Source: Leptobrachium leishanense (Eukaryota; Chordata; Amphibia; Anura; Megophryidae). From it: a stretch of 64,000 bases of DNA. The stretch's first letter is position 1. Every line of letters starts with the position of its first letter. The DNA is taken from positions 99,359,204 through 99,423,203 of the forward strand of contig CM019069.1 in the NCBI GenBank assembly GCA_009667805.1, given 5' to 3'. The position numbers were made by a program, and so were the translations under genes. The notes below the pieces were generated by a model, which saw nothing but the letters and a program-made list of their open reading frames with translations, had not been told where the DNA came from and ran no database searches. This document shows, piece after piece, positions 1 through 10,407 of the stretch.

Positions 1-440
1 CTTCTTGCTGAGGGGTCTTGTGGTTCTTCCCACGTATTGGAGACCACAGGGGCATGTGAGGAGGTAAATTACGTTCCTAGTGAAACCGTTCATCAAATCT
101 GTTATGGTTATTTTTATTTTTCCTCTTTCTGTGGGTATCTCTGTAACAATTATTTTCTTGCTCTTAGTGTTCCTGCAATTTAAACAGTTCCCACATCCAT
201 TAAATCCTGGTTTGACATCAAACATGGATTTTTGTTTCTTGGGGGGGGGGGTTGACTATGTGTAATTCTTTGTTCCTCTGCATACTAAGTTAGGTTCTTT
301 CGGCAGGATGTCTTTAAGAAGTGTATCCCTATGGAGGATTGGCCAGTATTTTCGTATAATCTTCCTTATTTCTCGGTTCTGTTGATTATAGTTGTATATG
401 AGCGGTATGTCTGTTTTGTATCCTTCTTTATTTTTATGGG
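1..440 (-). mobile_element. Penelope-like element fragment (RT C-terminal linker and start of GIY-YIG domain)
   Basis: Read on the minus strand, 440 to 300 encodes a linker with YNYNQQNREIRKIIRKYWPIL, and 75 to 5 encodes CPCGLQYVGRTTRPL. These are the end of a Penelope-type reverse transcriptase and the start of its GIY-YIG endonuclease, which nicks the target site during retrotransposition. Frames are interrupted, and a G run at 241-251 lies in the middle. The element continues off the left edge, so its 3' end is not seen. The same motif pair recurs at 37600-39475, which supports the call. Confidence 0.85.
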
Positions 441-470
441 ATTAATAATGGTTCCCGTTCCAGATCAAGT

Positions 471-839
471 TAGGTGGCCGCCTAAGGCCTCGCACCTGCA
501 GGGCCTCGCGGCTGCCTAATTTGCATAATGCACGCAGGCAGTGCAATAAATTTTATCGTGCTGCAGTGCCTGCCGTCTTCATTTTTTGGCCCAGCCACTG
601 GAGAATCCAAGATGGTGCCCGGCGGCCCCCTCTGATGATGTCAGAGAGGGAGCACTGGACTTCTGCCCCCATCTTGGCACCGGCGGTTGTCATCCAGCCG
701 CACCTTGCCTGCTGCATGCAGCAGATCACAGACACGGCACTGACACCAGCGGCGGCTGACCAGGGTGATGGGGCCAGCTTGGGGATCAAAGGACCTACGC
801 AAATGTGACTGAAGAGGTCCCCCAGAGTCACTGGCAAAC
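471..839. other. Unclassified GC-rich stretch
   Basis: Moderately GC-rich DNA with no open frame that resembles a known protein. The open frames here overlap on both strands and show no motif. I see no terminal repeats or poly-A tail that would mark an element. Confidence 0.5.
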
Positions 840-1110
840 CCAGAGTAGGCCCCCCAGAGACACCACAGACTCAGAAACCCCCCAAAGGAACCAGAGGGGA
901 CCCTGGAGATGCCTCAGGTGCCCCCAAAGGCACCAGAGGCCCCCAAGGGACCCCATTGGCCCCACAAGGGACCCCAGTGGCCCCACAGGGGACCCTGGAT
1001 GCATCAGAGGGACCGCATATGCCCCCCAGGGGTACAAAATGGATCTGAGGCCCCCCAGTGGCAGCAGAAGGACCCCAGGGGCACCAAAAGGGACCCCAGG
1101 GGCCCCTCCA
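840..1110. repeat. Degenerate C/A-rich minisatellite
   Basis: Irregular repeats of a roughly 20-base theme of the type AGGGACCCCAGTGGCCCC run through this stretch. Unit length and sequence drift, so it is an old simple array. Translated frames give proline- and glycine-rich strings that come only from the repeat. Confidence 0.6.
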
Positions 1111-1299
1111 GATTATGGACTTACTGGGTGCCAATCAGGAAGTTTCAGCCACTGTGGAAATTGCTTAAGTTGCACATTTGTTATTCTCTCCAAACATAAG
1201 GAAAATAGCACATAATTTAAGATACTGGGGTAACCCAACTGTGTCTGGCGAACCCTCAGTTTACTGGTACTCAGTACAAAATACATGCATACATACATA
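1111..1299 (+). other. Possible Penelope-like cysteine motif remnant
   Basis: The plus strand at about 1132-1200 reads SGSFSHCGNCLSC, like the CGxCxxC patch upstream of GIY-YIG in Penelope-like elements (compare CCGNCLNC at 37980-38030). No further matching sequence follows before the gypsy LTR at 1300. This is a short similarity and may be chance. Confidence 0.3.
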
Positions 1300-1659
1300 T
1301 GTTGCAGACCCCGTTCAGAGGGCCAGCAGACAGATGTAAATACCTGTAAAAACAGGAAAGAATCAGGAGACAGACAGATTGGCTGCTTGTTCCATAGTAT
1401 CCTCGTGGTTATGAGGGTAAGCAGGAACACATCACCAGTGCCACACCTATAATCTTCCCCCAATCCTTCCTGAACATAAGACCCTGTGCGTCATAATAAC
1501 AGTCCCCTGCTGCTGCTGCAGAGAGCTGCATTCTCATAGTGACTTGTTATAGGCACCATATACCACATAGAAAACATAAACACATACCTTTCAATGTCAC
1601 CACTATACATGACAATTACTTACTTTATACAATTGTGCACATACCTCGTATGTGTCACA
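1300..1659 (-). repeat. 3' LTR of gypsy element A
   Basis: Starts TGTTGCAGACC and ends TGTGTCACA on the plus strand, and matches 7959-8310 almost base for base. It has 8 extra bases near 1600 (CACTATACATGAC against CACATGAC). On the minus strand it is preceded by a purine-rich tract, CGGGGAGGA, at about 1661-1669, which fits a polypurine primer for plus-strand synthesis. Confidence 0.9.
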
Positions 1660-1749
1660 TCCTCCCCGACAAAATAAAATGGGCACCAGCTACAAAAAAA
1701 TATATATACACTCAGGCGCAAGATTACTATGTCCAGAACACCACTTTCT

Positions 1750-2355
1750 TAACTTAATATGCTGCCCCTGTGGGAATGCATGGTACCATATTGTATGAGT
1801 CGTGAAACGGGTAGTATGAGAGTGCTTGGCATATAATATGGTGTAGCCAATACAGGTAAGTGAGGAAAGGTATATGCTGCTACACTGTAGAGCATAGTCT
1901 GTGGTTGTAGCGATGGTTGACCCAGTGTTTCGTACGTAAACACTTGTCTTGGCTTACTCCCTCTCACTGACCGTCTTGGTTCGATACAGCTTTCTGATGT
2001 CAGACTTTCTGCTTCATCAGGCAGGGCACATTCACTATCACTATCTCCACTGACTTCAGGTGGAATGTTGAATTCAGGATCAATTCTTCTGGTGATTGAG
2101 TCTCGATCAAACTGTGTCTCTGTTCCTGTGGGACTTGGACTTGATCTCTTTCTCGCACGGTTCTCTCAGGTGATGGTGACGTCATTTCGACAAGAGAGTT
2201 CTCATGGTTCAGTTTTGAACCTTGCGGTAAGTATGCTGTCTCTTATGCTCTGTCCAACTCTCAGGAATTCTCAACCAGTACCTTTCAGAGCTTTCCTCAT
2301 CTGAATCGGTGATGTCACTGTGGTAGGTAGGTTCTCTTGTCTTCTCCCTGTTACC
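1750..2355 (-). pseudogene. Gypsy A integrase C-terminal tail, broken frames
   Basis: Downstream of the integrase stop, the minus strand keeps recognisable tail coding in more than one frame. It includes an acidic stretch at about 2300-2240 (SDEESSERYWLRIPESW) and at 1955-1900 KPRQVFTYETLGQP, which resembles the end of gypsy integrases of this type. Several stops and shifts separate the pieces. It ends shortly before the 3' LTR. Confidence 0.6.
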
Positions 2356-3246
2356 TTATCTGCTTTGTTTCTGGTTTCCGTGTTTCAGTGGGTGTGATGG
2401 TGTCTCCACAGGCAAGTCATTCACCAACAGTAATAGGTTTCGGTGCAGGGTTCTAGTTCCACTTTTGTTCCCATTCTCAGGACTCACCACATAAACCGGA
2501 TTGTCTGCTACTTGCTCTTTCACCACATAGATGATCTTCTCCCAGTATGATCTTAGTTTCCCTGGGCCTCCGCGCTCTCTCAAATTTCTAACAAGAACTC
2601 TGTCTCCAGGCTTCAGAATAACACCTTTGACCTTCAAGTCATATTGAGCTTTGCCCCGCGCACTTGATTGCCTACTGTTTTCATTTGCTATTTGATATGC
2701 TTCAGCCATCTTTCCAGCCCAATGATCAGCAAATCCCTTATGAGTTAATCCCTCATCCTCTTCAACGAGCCCAAATATCAAGTCAACAGGAAGGCGAGGG
2801 TGGCGTCCAAACAGTAAATAGAATGGGGAATACCCAGTTGACTCGTGACGTGTACAATTATATGCATGGACGATCTGGGGAAGGTGATCTTTCCAACGTA
2901 TCTTTTCCTTATCAGCCAAGGTCCGGAGCATTTGGAGGAGAGTCCGGTTGAATCTCTCAGCTGGGTTACTTTGAGGGTGATACGGAGAGGTCCTCGAATG
3001 GCGTACTCCAGCAAGTTCCCGAAGGTTCCTGAAAAGCTCATTTTCAAATTCCCTGCCCTGGTCATGGTGTAGCTTTCCAGGGTAACCAAACCGAGGGATA
3101 TAATCATTGAAAAGACGCTCAGCTGCTGTACGGCCAGACTTGTTTTTAGTAGGATAAGCTTGCGCAAACCTAGTAAAGTGATCTACGACCACTAGAATAT
3201 ACTCATACCCACCCGGCTTGGCTCTAAGTGCAGGTAGTCGATGCAA
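2356..3246 (-). CDS. Gypsy A integrase catalytic region
   Basis: This 296-aa frame carries the integrase core that inserts element cDNA into host DNA. The DDE triad is visible as [19 protein letters not shown] and [12 protein letters not shown]-terminal part has the [14 protein letters not shown] beta-barrel segment and ends around [11 protein letters not shown]. The ORF is in a different frame from the upstream pol ORF, which ends at 3192, and the two overlap by about 55 bases. The zinc-binding HHCC part lies in the upstream frame, so a single shift has split integrase between its N-terminal and core domains. The first Met is not the natural start. Confidence 0.9.
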   Translation of the reverse strand: MHRLPALRAKPGGYEYILVVVDHFTRFAQAYPTKNKSGRTAAERLFNDYIPRFGYPGKLHHDQGREFENELFRNLRELAGVRHSRTSPYHPQSNPAERFNRTLLQMLRTLADKEKIRWKDHLPQIVHAYNCTRHESTGYSPFYLLFGRHPRLPVDLIFGLVEEDEGLTHKGFADHWAGKMAEAYQIANENSRQSSARGKAQYDLKVKGVILKPGDRVLVRNLRERGGPGKLRSYWEKIIYVVKEQVADNPVYVVSPENGNKSGTRTLHRNLLLLVNDLPVETPSHPLKHGNQKQSR

Positions 3247-6200
3247 ACAAGTTCTAGAGGTGAGTTGGATGTTATACTCCCCATGGGTGCTCGGACATGG
3301 GTCGTTGGTTTCTTTTGCTTAATACAGGGACACTTCTTTGTGATATACTCCTCTACTTCCTTCTTCATATATGGCCAGTAGAATCTTTGTCTCATCAGAT
3401 GAAGAACCCGTTCTGTGCCCAGATGTCCCATGTTGTCATGTAAGTGCTCCAAAGAAAGTTGCTTATACTGGGTTGGGAGAACAAGTTGTTTGTTTTGAGC
3501 TGTTTGCCTATAGAGACATCCATCCTCTATAATTAGTTTGTTCCATTCATACAAAAGTTTCTTGGCCGCTCCAGTCACGGTTTTCCTTAGACTTTCATCT
3601 GGCACCTTGATTTCCTCTTTCATCTTCAATATCTTGGCTATCACTGGATCCTCCCGTTGAGCTTTGGAGAGTTCATCTTTATTTATTCTTGGCAACAATG
3701 AACCTTGGGATGTTGGGTCAGTTTCCATAGACGACATACTGAGTGCTGCAACCCAAGCCACATCTTTCTTTTTGGCTGCGCGAGCTCCATCCCAGACTGC
3801 TCGCACCACTTCAGATGACAATTGCTCAGTGCACTCAGTGGTATACTTTTCGATGTCAAGGGGGATACGCGACAGTGTGTCAGCATCAATATTTATTTTA
3901 CCAGGCCTATATTTCACATCAAAGTGGTAGTCGGACAATTCTCCCACCCAGCGATGGCCAACCCCATTCAGCTTCGCAGTGCTCATTATGTAGGTCAGGG
4001 GATTGTTGTCTGTGTAAATGGTAAAATGTGGAGCATAGAACAGGTAGTCTCTGAATTTTTCACACACTGCCCATTTAAGTGCAAGAAACTCAAGTTTACC
4101 ACTATGTAGGCAGTAATTTCTTTCGGCCTGGGACAGTGTCCGGGAGCCATACGCAATGACTCTTAATTTTCCATCCTGACTCTGGTAGAGTATAGCCCCA
4201 AGGCCCCTTTCAGATGCATCGGTGTGCAGCGAGAATGGTAAATTGAAGTCTGGATAGGCAAGAATTGGTGGCTTTATCAACATGTCAATCAAGGTTTCAA
4301 GAGATTTCTGATGCTCACTTGTCCACTCCACAGGAGTTCTGGAAGGCATTTGGGGGCCTTTGGTCTTTCTCCTACTGGACTCAACTGGTGCCACCCCAGG
4401 CTTTGCTTGTAGGAGCTCATACATAGGCTTAGCTACACCTGAAAAATCTTGGATAAACGAGCGATAGTAGCTTAGGAAGCTGAGAAGCCTTCTTACCTCA
4501 CCGACGGTATGTGGAGTATGACTTTTGAGTGACATAACTGCTTGAAGATCTTTGGGATCGATCCGCACACCTTCGGCAGACACAAGACGACCCACGTATC
4601 GGACTTCACCTCGGAAGAGCTCACATTTTTCAGGCCGAAGCTTGACTCCATGATGTTGGAGAGCTTGAAGAACTTTGCGAAGTCCTTCCACGTGTTCCTC
4701 AAAAGACTTGGCATAACATAACACGTCATCAAGGTACGGTATACAACATTCATCTCTGAGAGAATCTAGCATTTCTTCCATACTGCGCTGGAACGCTGCA
4801 GGTGCATTGGACAGGCCGAAGGGAATTCTTATCCACTCATAAAGTCCCCAGGGAGTTATGAAAGCTGTCATGTGCCTAGAACCTTCGGCTATGAAGCCCT
4901 GATGGTAGGCTTTTCCTTGGTCGAGAATACTGAACCATGCATAACCCCCCAATGTGTCAAGCAAGTCTTGAATTCTTGGCAGAGGGTGCCTATCTGGTAC
5001 AGTCTTTTTATTGAGGAGGCGATAATCTATACACAGGCAAAGTGAGCCATCCTTCTTTCGGACGCAGACCACTGGTGCAGAATAGGGGGACTTGGACTTC
5101 ACAATCCACCCTTTTGCCAGGAGATCTTGTATATAATCTTTCACTTCTTGGAATAAAGGTTTAGGTACCGATGAATATGACCGCTGCACTGGTATGTCGT
5201 CTTTGAGATTTATTGACATTTGTAGGCTCGGAATGCAACCCATGTCACTCTTATCTTGAGAAAATGCCACAGACTCTTCATACAGCATTTTTCTTACCAC
5301 CTGCTGCTGTTCCTCACTCAAGTGGCTCAGATCTACAGGTGGGTGCCACCGTTTCAAGGTTTCTTCAGTACCTGAGGTAGTCACACCCTCGACCGATACC
5401 TTAGACTTCAGTTCTTCTGATCGCTCTGCCTCCAGTACTTTTTCAATTGGCTGAATATAACCGAGGATTGTGTTACCAGGCAGTGTTATTTCACATGTGG
5501 AGTTGTTACCAATTGGAACAGAGACATAAGGCCTTTCCTGGTTCTGTACTTCTAGGAGCCCCCCTCCTATATCCAGCTTTTCCAACTGCACATTGTTTTC
5601 CTCTGGTTCAAACAGTATGACTGGGTCGGGCTGATCCATGTTAGGTGGTATTTTACACTTTACCCACATCACTTGACCTGCTGGAATGACAACGCCACCA
5701 CTCTTTACCTTCAAACGTCCCCACTGTTCATTCAGCTCAGGGGTTTGGACACAGCTTACCAGAGTTTGAGCTTTCTCGTTTGACATAGAGATGGCTCCTG
5801 ATAGTAGAGAGACTAAAGCCTGCACAAGGCGCTTGGGTTGTCTCTGAATTAATTCTTCCACTACGTTAAACCCAAGTAGTGGCCTTTCAATTGGCAGATG
5901 ACTTACTAAAAAGGGAACACTGATAGAGAGGTTAGGGTCATTGTTTCCTTCTAAATTAACAGTAATAACAGCCCAGCCATCGAATGGAATGACATCCCCA
6001 GTCACAGAATACACTTCCAGCTTCCCCATAGTTCCCATAAGTTCAGAAAGAGGTCTCAAGTCCACAGCTGGCAAATATTTATCTTTCCAAGCACGATCAA
6101 TGATACTGACTTGAGCTCCAGTGTCAAGCAAAGCACTTACTGCTAGGCCATTGAGGTTGCACTGTGTCAAAGCCTTCCTTCCTATTAGATTGACAATGGC

Positions 6201-6500
6201 CTCATTCTTTTTCCTAGGGACAGAGAAAGTAGAAGTCTGATTAAGCCATTCCTTGTCCTTGGAAGTTTTGAATGTCGTATAATGAAATGGTTTCGTTTTG
6301 CTTTTTGTAGGACCAGGTTCATCCTCTGATCTGTCATCATTTGTGCCATGGGACAGGGAGGACTTGGTCACTGGTTGCCCCGTTGCAGTGACGCTTCCCG
6401 TTTCCCTGCAGGTTACGTTTCCGGAGGCATCCTCTGGACAGGTGCCCCTCTTCCCCACACTGAAAACAGTGAGTACAGTTTTGCAGACCAGCTTCCACAC
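3192..6500 (-). CDS. Gypsy A pol: protease, reverse transcriptase, RNase H, integrase zinc domain
   Basis: This 1102-aa frame holds most of pol. An aspartic protease ([12 protein letters not shown], about residue 124) is followed by RT with the YLDDV catalytic motif, then RNase H ([14 protein letters not shown], and [10 protein letters not shown] further on). An HHCC zinc domain follows near the end, with HDNMGHLG and [10 protein letters not shown]. Domain order is that of Ty3/gypsy. The frame runs into unrelated residues after [13 protein letters not shown], where a frameshift moves integrase to the next ORF. The first 50 or so residues overlap the gag zinc-knuckle ORF in another frame, so the Met at 6500 need not be used. 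Pol is normally made by gag-pol frameshifting. Confidence 0.92.
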   Translation of the reverse strand: MWKLVCKTVLTVFSVGKRGTCPEDASGNVTCRETGSVTATGQPVTKSSLSHGTNDDRSEDEPGPTKSKTKPFHYTTFKTSKDKEWLNQTSTFSVPRKKNEAIVNLIGRKALTQCNLNGLAVSALLDTGAQVSIIDRAWKDKYLPAVDLRPLSELMGTMGKLEVYSVTGDVIPFDGWAVITVNLEGNNDPNLSISVPFLVSHLPIERPLLGFNVVEELIQRQPKRLVQALVSLLSGAISMSNEKAQTLVSCVQTPELNEQWGRLKVKSGGVVIPAGQVMWVKCKIPPNMDQPDPVILFEPEENNVQLEKLDIGGGLLEVQNQERPYVSVPIGNNSTCEITLPGNTILGYIQPIEKVLEAERSEELKSKVSVEGVTTSGTEETLKRWHPPVDLSHLSEEQQQVVRKMLYEESVAFSQDKSDMGCIPSLQMSINLKDDIPVQRSYSSVPKPLFQEVKDYIQDLLAKGWIVKSKSPYSAPVVCVRKKDGSLCLCIDYRLLNKKTVPDRHPLPRIQDLLDTLGGYAWFSILDQGKAYHQGFIAEGSRHMTAFITPWGLYEWIRIPFGLSNAPAAFQRSMEEMLDSLRDECCIPYLDDVLCYAKSFEEHVEGLRKVLQALQHHGVKLRPEKCELFRGEVRYVGRLVSAEGVRIDPKDLQAVMSLKSHTPHTVGEVRRLLSFLSYYRSFIQDFSGVAKPMYELLQAKPGVAPVESSRRKTKGPQMPSRTPVEWTSEHQKSLETLIDMLIKPPILAYPDFNLPFSLHTDASERGLGAILYQSQDGKLRVIAYGSRTLSQAERNYCLHSGKLEFLALKWAVCEKFRDYLFYAPHFTIYTDNNPLTYIMSTAKLNGVGHRWVGELSDYHFDVKYRPGKINIDADTLSRIPLDIEKYTTECTEQLSSEVVRAVWDGARAAKKKDVAWVAALSMSSMETDPTSQGSLLPRINKDELSKAQREDPVIAKILKMKEEIKVPDESLRKTVTGAAKKLLYEWNKLIIEDGCLYRQTAQNKQLVLPTQYKQLSLEHLHDNMGHLGTERVLHLMRQRFYWPYMKKEVEEYITKKCPCIKQKKPTTHVRAPMGSITSNSPLELVCIDYLHLEPSRVGMSIF

Positions 6501-6684
6501 ACTTTAAACAACCATGACGTTTAGCCCCTTTCTGTAGAGGTGGTCGACTCATAGTATACTGAAAGGTAGGATCAGGCTGTGTTGGATTTCTCATGGAGTC
6601 TACCATACTGCTAAGTGCTTCGACACGTGCTGTCAGTTGTTTAATTGGATCATCCACATTTTTCTGCTCATGAATTTCTCTCAC
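6337..6684 (-). CDS. Gypsy A gag nucleocapsid segment (CCHC zinc knuckle)
   Basis: The frame contains [14 protein letters not shown], a CCHC zinc knuckle that binds element RNA in the particle. A second cysteine cluster, [12 protein letters not shown], lies just before it. The N-terminal part ([16 protein letters not shown]) looks like a short coiled coil. The segment overlaps the start of the pol ORF by about 160 bases in another frame, the arrangement expected for gag-pol frameshifting. It is cut off from the capsid part by a frame change between 6795 and 6684. Confidence 0.88.
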   Translation of the reverse strand: MREIHEQKNVDDPIKQLTARVEALSSMVDSMRNPTQPDPTFQYTMSRPPLQKGAKRHGCLKCVEAGLQNCTHCFQCGEEGHLSRGCLRKRNLQGNGKRHCNGATSDQVLPVPWHK

Positions 6685-6794
6685 AGGTTCACTTTCTAGC
6701 AGGGTACAACTTGCAATGCTCTGCTTATTACGTGTTACAGGACCCAGCCTTCGGGCCCTCTCATTCTCATCGCTGGTGATTCTTGTTACATTTC

Positions 6795-7175
6795 TTAGTA
6801 TTTCCTCATCTGCGACGTTGCGGTTGGAAAGCAGGGTTTTAACTCCCTACGAATGTCTGTATATTTGTGCCCTAAACCCTGGTAGACCGTGTGAAGGTAT
6901 ACATCCTGAATAGTTTCTGTGCTGTATCTCACTTCAGTGTCAGCCTGTTTTGCAGCAAAGATGATTTTCTGTTTAAGACCCATTACTCGATACAAGAACT
7001 GTTGAGGCGTCTCATTCTCATTTTGTTTTGCACACATTAATTCCTGGAACAATTCTGTGCTATTTTTGTCTCCTAAATGTGACCGAAGAAACCCTTTGAG
7101 TTCCTCAACCGTTATGTCTTCTTTATTCATCAACATGTCCTTGAAACTGCCTGCTTTTATTATCCTAGTGTCCCC
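6795..7175 (-). pseudogene. Gypsy A gag capsid C-terminal segment
   Basis: Reads through DMLMNKEDITVEELKGFLRSHLG and ETPQQFLYRVMGLKQKI, typical of a gypsy capsid C-terminal domain. It is in a different frame from both the upstream gag piece (7827-7180) and the zinc-knuckle ORF, so gag carries two shifts. The coding continues a little upstream of the first Met, with DIVRGTL at about 7175-7155. Confidence 0.8.
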
Positions 7176-7179
7176 CTGA

Positions 7180-7827
7180 CTATGTCAGCATCACTGTAAT
7201 TTTCTTTGATTCCATCTTCAATTTGTCTGCATACACACTTGTGTATGTGATGTCAGATGTGTAATCACAAATTTGTCCTCCTTGTATCTTAAATTCGCGA
7301 CGCTGGAGGTAGGAGAGGTCCCTGAGGGAGACAACCTTCTCTGTCAGTAACTGCATGGACCGTTCAGGGTTGTTGCTAAACTGTGCATTATCACTGCTGC
7401 GTGTTTGTTGTGATAGTCTGGTCAAAGGTTGTTGCAACGTCGAATTTTGTGTATATGCTACACTAGACCCTTTGTCAGCAACAGCTGTAGACGATGCGGT
7501 AGGAGCAGTGTCATCATTCTGTTGATGAACAGGTGTAGACGTAGTTTGAACATGCTCAACAGAGTCAACGATGTCTCTCAAGTTCAACAGTTCAGCCATA
7601 CCTCTATCCTCTGAGTCTAGTAAGTCTGCACTGTACATGAACGCATTAATGTATTCAAAGCAGCCTTCTTGGTCTCCAGCATCTAGTTCAGTAATGTTCC
7701 CGTCTGGTACCGTAACAATGCTCTGGGCGATCTGAAATAGTTCACCAGCGGACAAGGTGAGAAGTTTTTTTCTGATGTTCCACACCACGCTCTTCCGTAC
7801 TTTATCCGCCATGATGACCCTTTTCAC
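7180..7827 (-). CDS. Gypsy A gag N-terminal segment
   Basis: A 215-aa frame begins the gag of this element. MADKVRKSVVWNIRKKLLTL is a likely natural start, with an upstream in-frame Met at 7827. The N-terminal 90 residues look helical (LSAGELFQIAQSI). The middle is rich in S, T and Q and likely unstructured. I cannot assign a catalytic role; the position between primer site and capsid makes it the gag start. It ends in a stop at 7180, where the frame shifts to the capsid segment. Confidence 0.75.
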   Translation of the reverse strand: MKRVIMADKVRKSVVWNIRKKLLTLSAGELFQIAQSIVTVPDGNITELDAGDQEGCFEYINAFMYSADLLDSEDRGMAELLNLRDIVDSVEHVQTTSTPVHQQNDDTAPTASSTAVADKGSSVAYTQNSTLQQPLTRLSQQTRSSDNAQFSNNPERSMQLLTEKVVSLRDLSYLQRREFKIQGGQICDYTSDITYTSVYADKLKMESKKITVMLT

Positions 7828-7938
7828 GATCCCTCACGTCACCGTCACCAGCCAGCCAGGACGCGCTTCTCACAACCGACTTTTCTGGATCACAGCCGCT
7901 GTATCCATACTCTGTTGGTCCCGAAGATCATAAGTTTA

Positions 7939-7952
7939 CGGACGAGCCCCCA
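7939..7952 (-). other. Primer-binding site, proline-tRNA type
   Basis: On the minus strand TGGGGGCTCGTCCG lies 6 bases inside the 5' LTR. It matches the first 14 bases of the well-known proline-tRNA primer site used by many vertebrate retroelements. The match then breaks (TAAACT), so either a shorter site is used or the 3' part has mutated. Confidence 0.75.
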
Positions 7953-7958
7953 AGAATC

Positions 7959-8310
7959 TGTTGCAGACCCCGTTCAGAGGGCCAGCAGACAGATGTAAAT
8001 ACCTGTAAAAACAGGAAAGAATCAGGAGACAGACAGATTGGCTGCTTGTTCCATAGTATCCTCGTGGTTATGAGGGTAGGCAGGAACACATCACCAGTGC
8101 CACACCTATAATCTTCCCCCAATCCTTCCTGAACATAAGACCCTGTGCGTCATAATAACAGTCCCCTGCTGCTGCTGCAGAGAGCTGCATTCTCATAGTG
8201 ACTTGTTATAGGCACCATATACCACATAGAAAACATAAACACATACCTTTCAATGTCACATGACAATTACTTACTTTATACAATTGTGCACATACCTCGT
8301 ATGTGTCACA
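7959..8310 (-). repeat. 5' LTR of gypsy element A
   Basis: Near-identical partner of 1300-1659. On the minus strand it begins TGTGACACATACGAGG and ends GGTCTGCAACA, followed by the primer site. An 8-base gap relative to the other LTR is the main difference. Confidence 0.9.
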
Positions 8311-8523
8311 CATACAATCTTGCAGAAGTGAGTACACCCCCTCACATTTTTGTAAATATTTTATTATATCTTTGCATGTGACAACACTGAAGAAATGACA
8401 CTTTGCTACAATGTAAATTAGTGAGTGCACAACTTGTATAACTGTAACTGTCCCCTCAAAATAACTCAACACACAGCCATTAATTTCAAAACCGCTAGCA
8501 ACAAAAGTGAGTACACCCCGAAG
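8311..8523. repeat. Left TIR of Tc1 element
   Basis: Pairs as an inverted repeat with 23056-23276. The outermost bases differ slightly (ACAATCTTGCAG against CAGTATCTTGCAG), perhaps damaged when gypsy A inserted next to it. Confidence 0.85.
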
Positions 8524-8669
8524 TGATAATGTCCAAATTGGGCCCAATTGGCCATTTTCCCTCCTCGGTGTCATGTGACTCGTTAGTGTTACAAGGTCTC
8601 AGGTGTGAATGGGGAGCAGGTGTGTTAAATTTGGTGTTATCAATCTCACTCTCTCATACTGGTCACTAA

Positions 8670-9095
8670 ATGTTCAACATGGCACCTCAGGGCAAAGAAC
8701 TCTCTGAGGATCTGAAAAACAGAATTGTTGCTCTACATAAAGATGGCCTAGGCTATACGAAGATTGCCAAGACCCTGAAACTGAGCTGCAGCACGTTGGC
8801 CAAGACCATACAGCGGTTTAACAGGACAGGTTCCACTCAGAACAGGCCTCTCAACGGTCGACCAAAGAAGTTGAGTGCACGTGCTCAGCGTCATATCCAG
8901 AGGTTGTCTTTGGGAAATAGATATGAGTGCTGCCAGCATTGCTTCAGTGGTTGAAGAGGGGGGGGTCAGTCTGTCAGTGCTCAGACCATACGCCGCACAC
9001 TGCATTAAATTTGTCTGCATGGCAGGCGTCCTAAAAGAAAGACTTTTCTAAAAATGATGCACAAGAAAGCCTGCAAACAGTTAACTGAAGACAAG
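8670..9095 (+). pseudogene. Tc1 transposase, N-terminal half (paired HTH domain)
   Basis: The frame starts MAPQGKELSEDLKNRIVALH, the beginning of a Tc1 transposase. A first helix-turn-helix follows (GLGYTKIAKTLKLSCSTLAK), then a GRPKKLSARAQRHI hinge leading to the second DNA-binding helix set. A frame break after about 8930 is followed by degraded coding to 9095, where gypsy element B inserted. The protein would bind the TIRs. It cannot be active because the catalytic half lies 13 kb away. Confidence 0.88.
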
Positions 9096-9837
9096 TGTTA
9101 CGTCCTCAGCCCCAGTGGCGCTTCCTGGGGGGTCTGGGCGCCCGGTGGCATCGCTGGCTGGCCGGGTGCCAGGAGTTGGTAGTGGCCGATCAGCGTCTGA
9201 GGGGCGGGGCTTGGCGACACGGAGCCGCCTGCCTTAAGTACAGGGCGCTAGTCTTTACTCGTTGCCCTGACGTGGAGTAATTTTCCCACATCGCCAGCTG
9301 ACTCTTGAGCCTGTCTCATTGCTACCTCGTATTTTCGTTGCCGATCTTTGCTTGTAGGAGGACCTTGCTTTTAGTTGTTTGACCCGGAATATCCACTGAC
9401 GATTCTTACTCTTGATCCCTGTGTGTATGTTTGTCTTTCATGCATTTGTTGTACCGCATGGTTTCACTTGAGCAACCTGCAGGGCAGATCTCCCATTTCA
9501 TGAACCACTCAATCTGCTCAATGAGTACCAGACATCGCTCTGCATTACCATGTATCGTCTCAGTATGTGGGTCTGTCCGTCATGTTACTAGATCACTCAA
9601 CAGTTCTGATTACTGGTATAACGTCTGGTCTGTTCCTAAAGCATATTGCACAATCTATCATTGTAGGCCTGCCCTGCAGGTTGCTAAATACAACATTCCT
9701 AAAAGTTGTCTAACACCAAGTCGCAGTACAGAAGCATTATCTCTGTAGGCATGCCCTGCAGGTTGTCGAATGCAGTGATTATTTACTCATATACTTGATC
9801 TCAACTAGGGATGAGCCGAACACCCCCGAGTTCAGTT

Positions 9838-10075
9838 TGCATTCGAACTTTTGAAAAGTTCGAACTTTTCAAAAGTTCGAATTCGAACTTTTAAAAAATT
9901 CGAATACATACTCGAACTTTTCAAAAGTTCGAATTCGAACTCGAACATTTCAAAAGTTCGAATTCGAACTCGAACGTTTCAAAAATTTGAATTCGAACTC
10001 GAACTTTTCAAAAGTTCGAATTCGAACACGAACTTTTCAAAAGTTCGAATTCGAACACGAACTCAATATAAGTCA
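9838..10075. repeat. Palindromic TTCGAA subterminal array of hAT
   Basis: Seven or so units of about 30 bases each contain CGAACTTTTCAAAAGTTCG, an almost perfect inverted repeat, joined by GAATTCGAAC. Each unit can fold into a hairpin. Repeats near hAT ends are often transposase-binding sites, so this may be an amplified binding array. Confidence 0.85.
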
Positions 10076-10407
10076 ATGGGACTCAAAGTTTGATTTTTAG
10101 AGTGCCCTCCAAGAGGGCATATATGCTAGATATTTGCCATAAAAGGTGTATGGGGGTCCGGGTAGTGCCCTGGGGGACAGAAAACAAGGACAAAAAGTAT
10201 TAAAAAAAGAACGTTTTTAAAGGGACAGTGAGTTTTCCAAGAAATAAGGGTTAAAAATAAAAACGAAAAATTCCTTCAAATATCATGCCTAGGAGATCCC
10301 CATAACCTGCTCGCGAAGTGGCGGATTTTTAGGATGTATAGAAACATTTAAAAACAATGTCCGGGTCCGGGTAGTGCCCTGGGGAACAGGAAACAAGGAC
10401 AAAAAGT

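Larger units (their letters stand above)
1300..8310 (-). mobile_element. Ty3/gypsy LTR retrotransposon (element A), complete but disabled
   Basis: Two direct LTRs (1300-1659 and 7959-8310) flank gag and pol read on the minus strand in the order gag, zinc knuckle, protease, RT, RNase H, integrase. Both LTRs run TG to CA. CATA occurs just before 1300 and just after 8310, a likely 4-bp target duplication. The LTRs differ by about one substitution and an 8-bp indel, so insertion was recent. Even so, gag has two frame changes and pol at least one. No chromodomain is present. It inserted immediately beside the left end of the Tc1 element at 8311. Confidence 0.93.

Noticed and set aside
805..1215. 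Proline-rich ORFs resembling collagen or salivary proteins
   Set aside because: Overlapping frames on both strands over a degenerate GC-rich repeat; no start context, splice structure or known domain.
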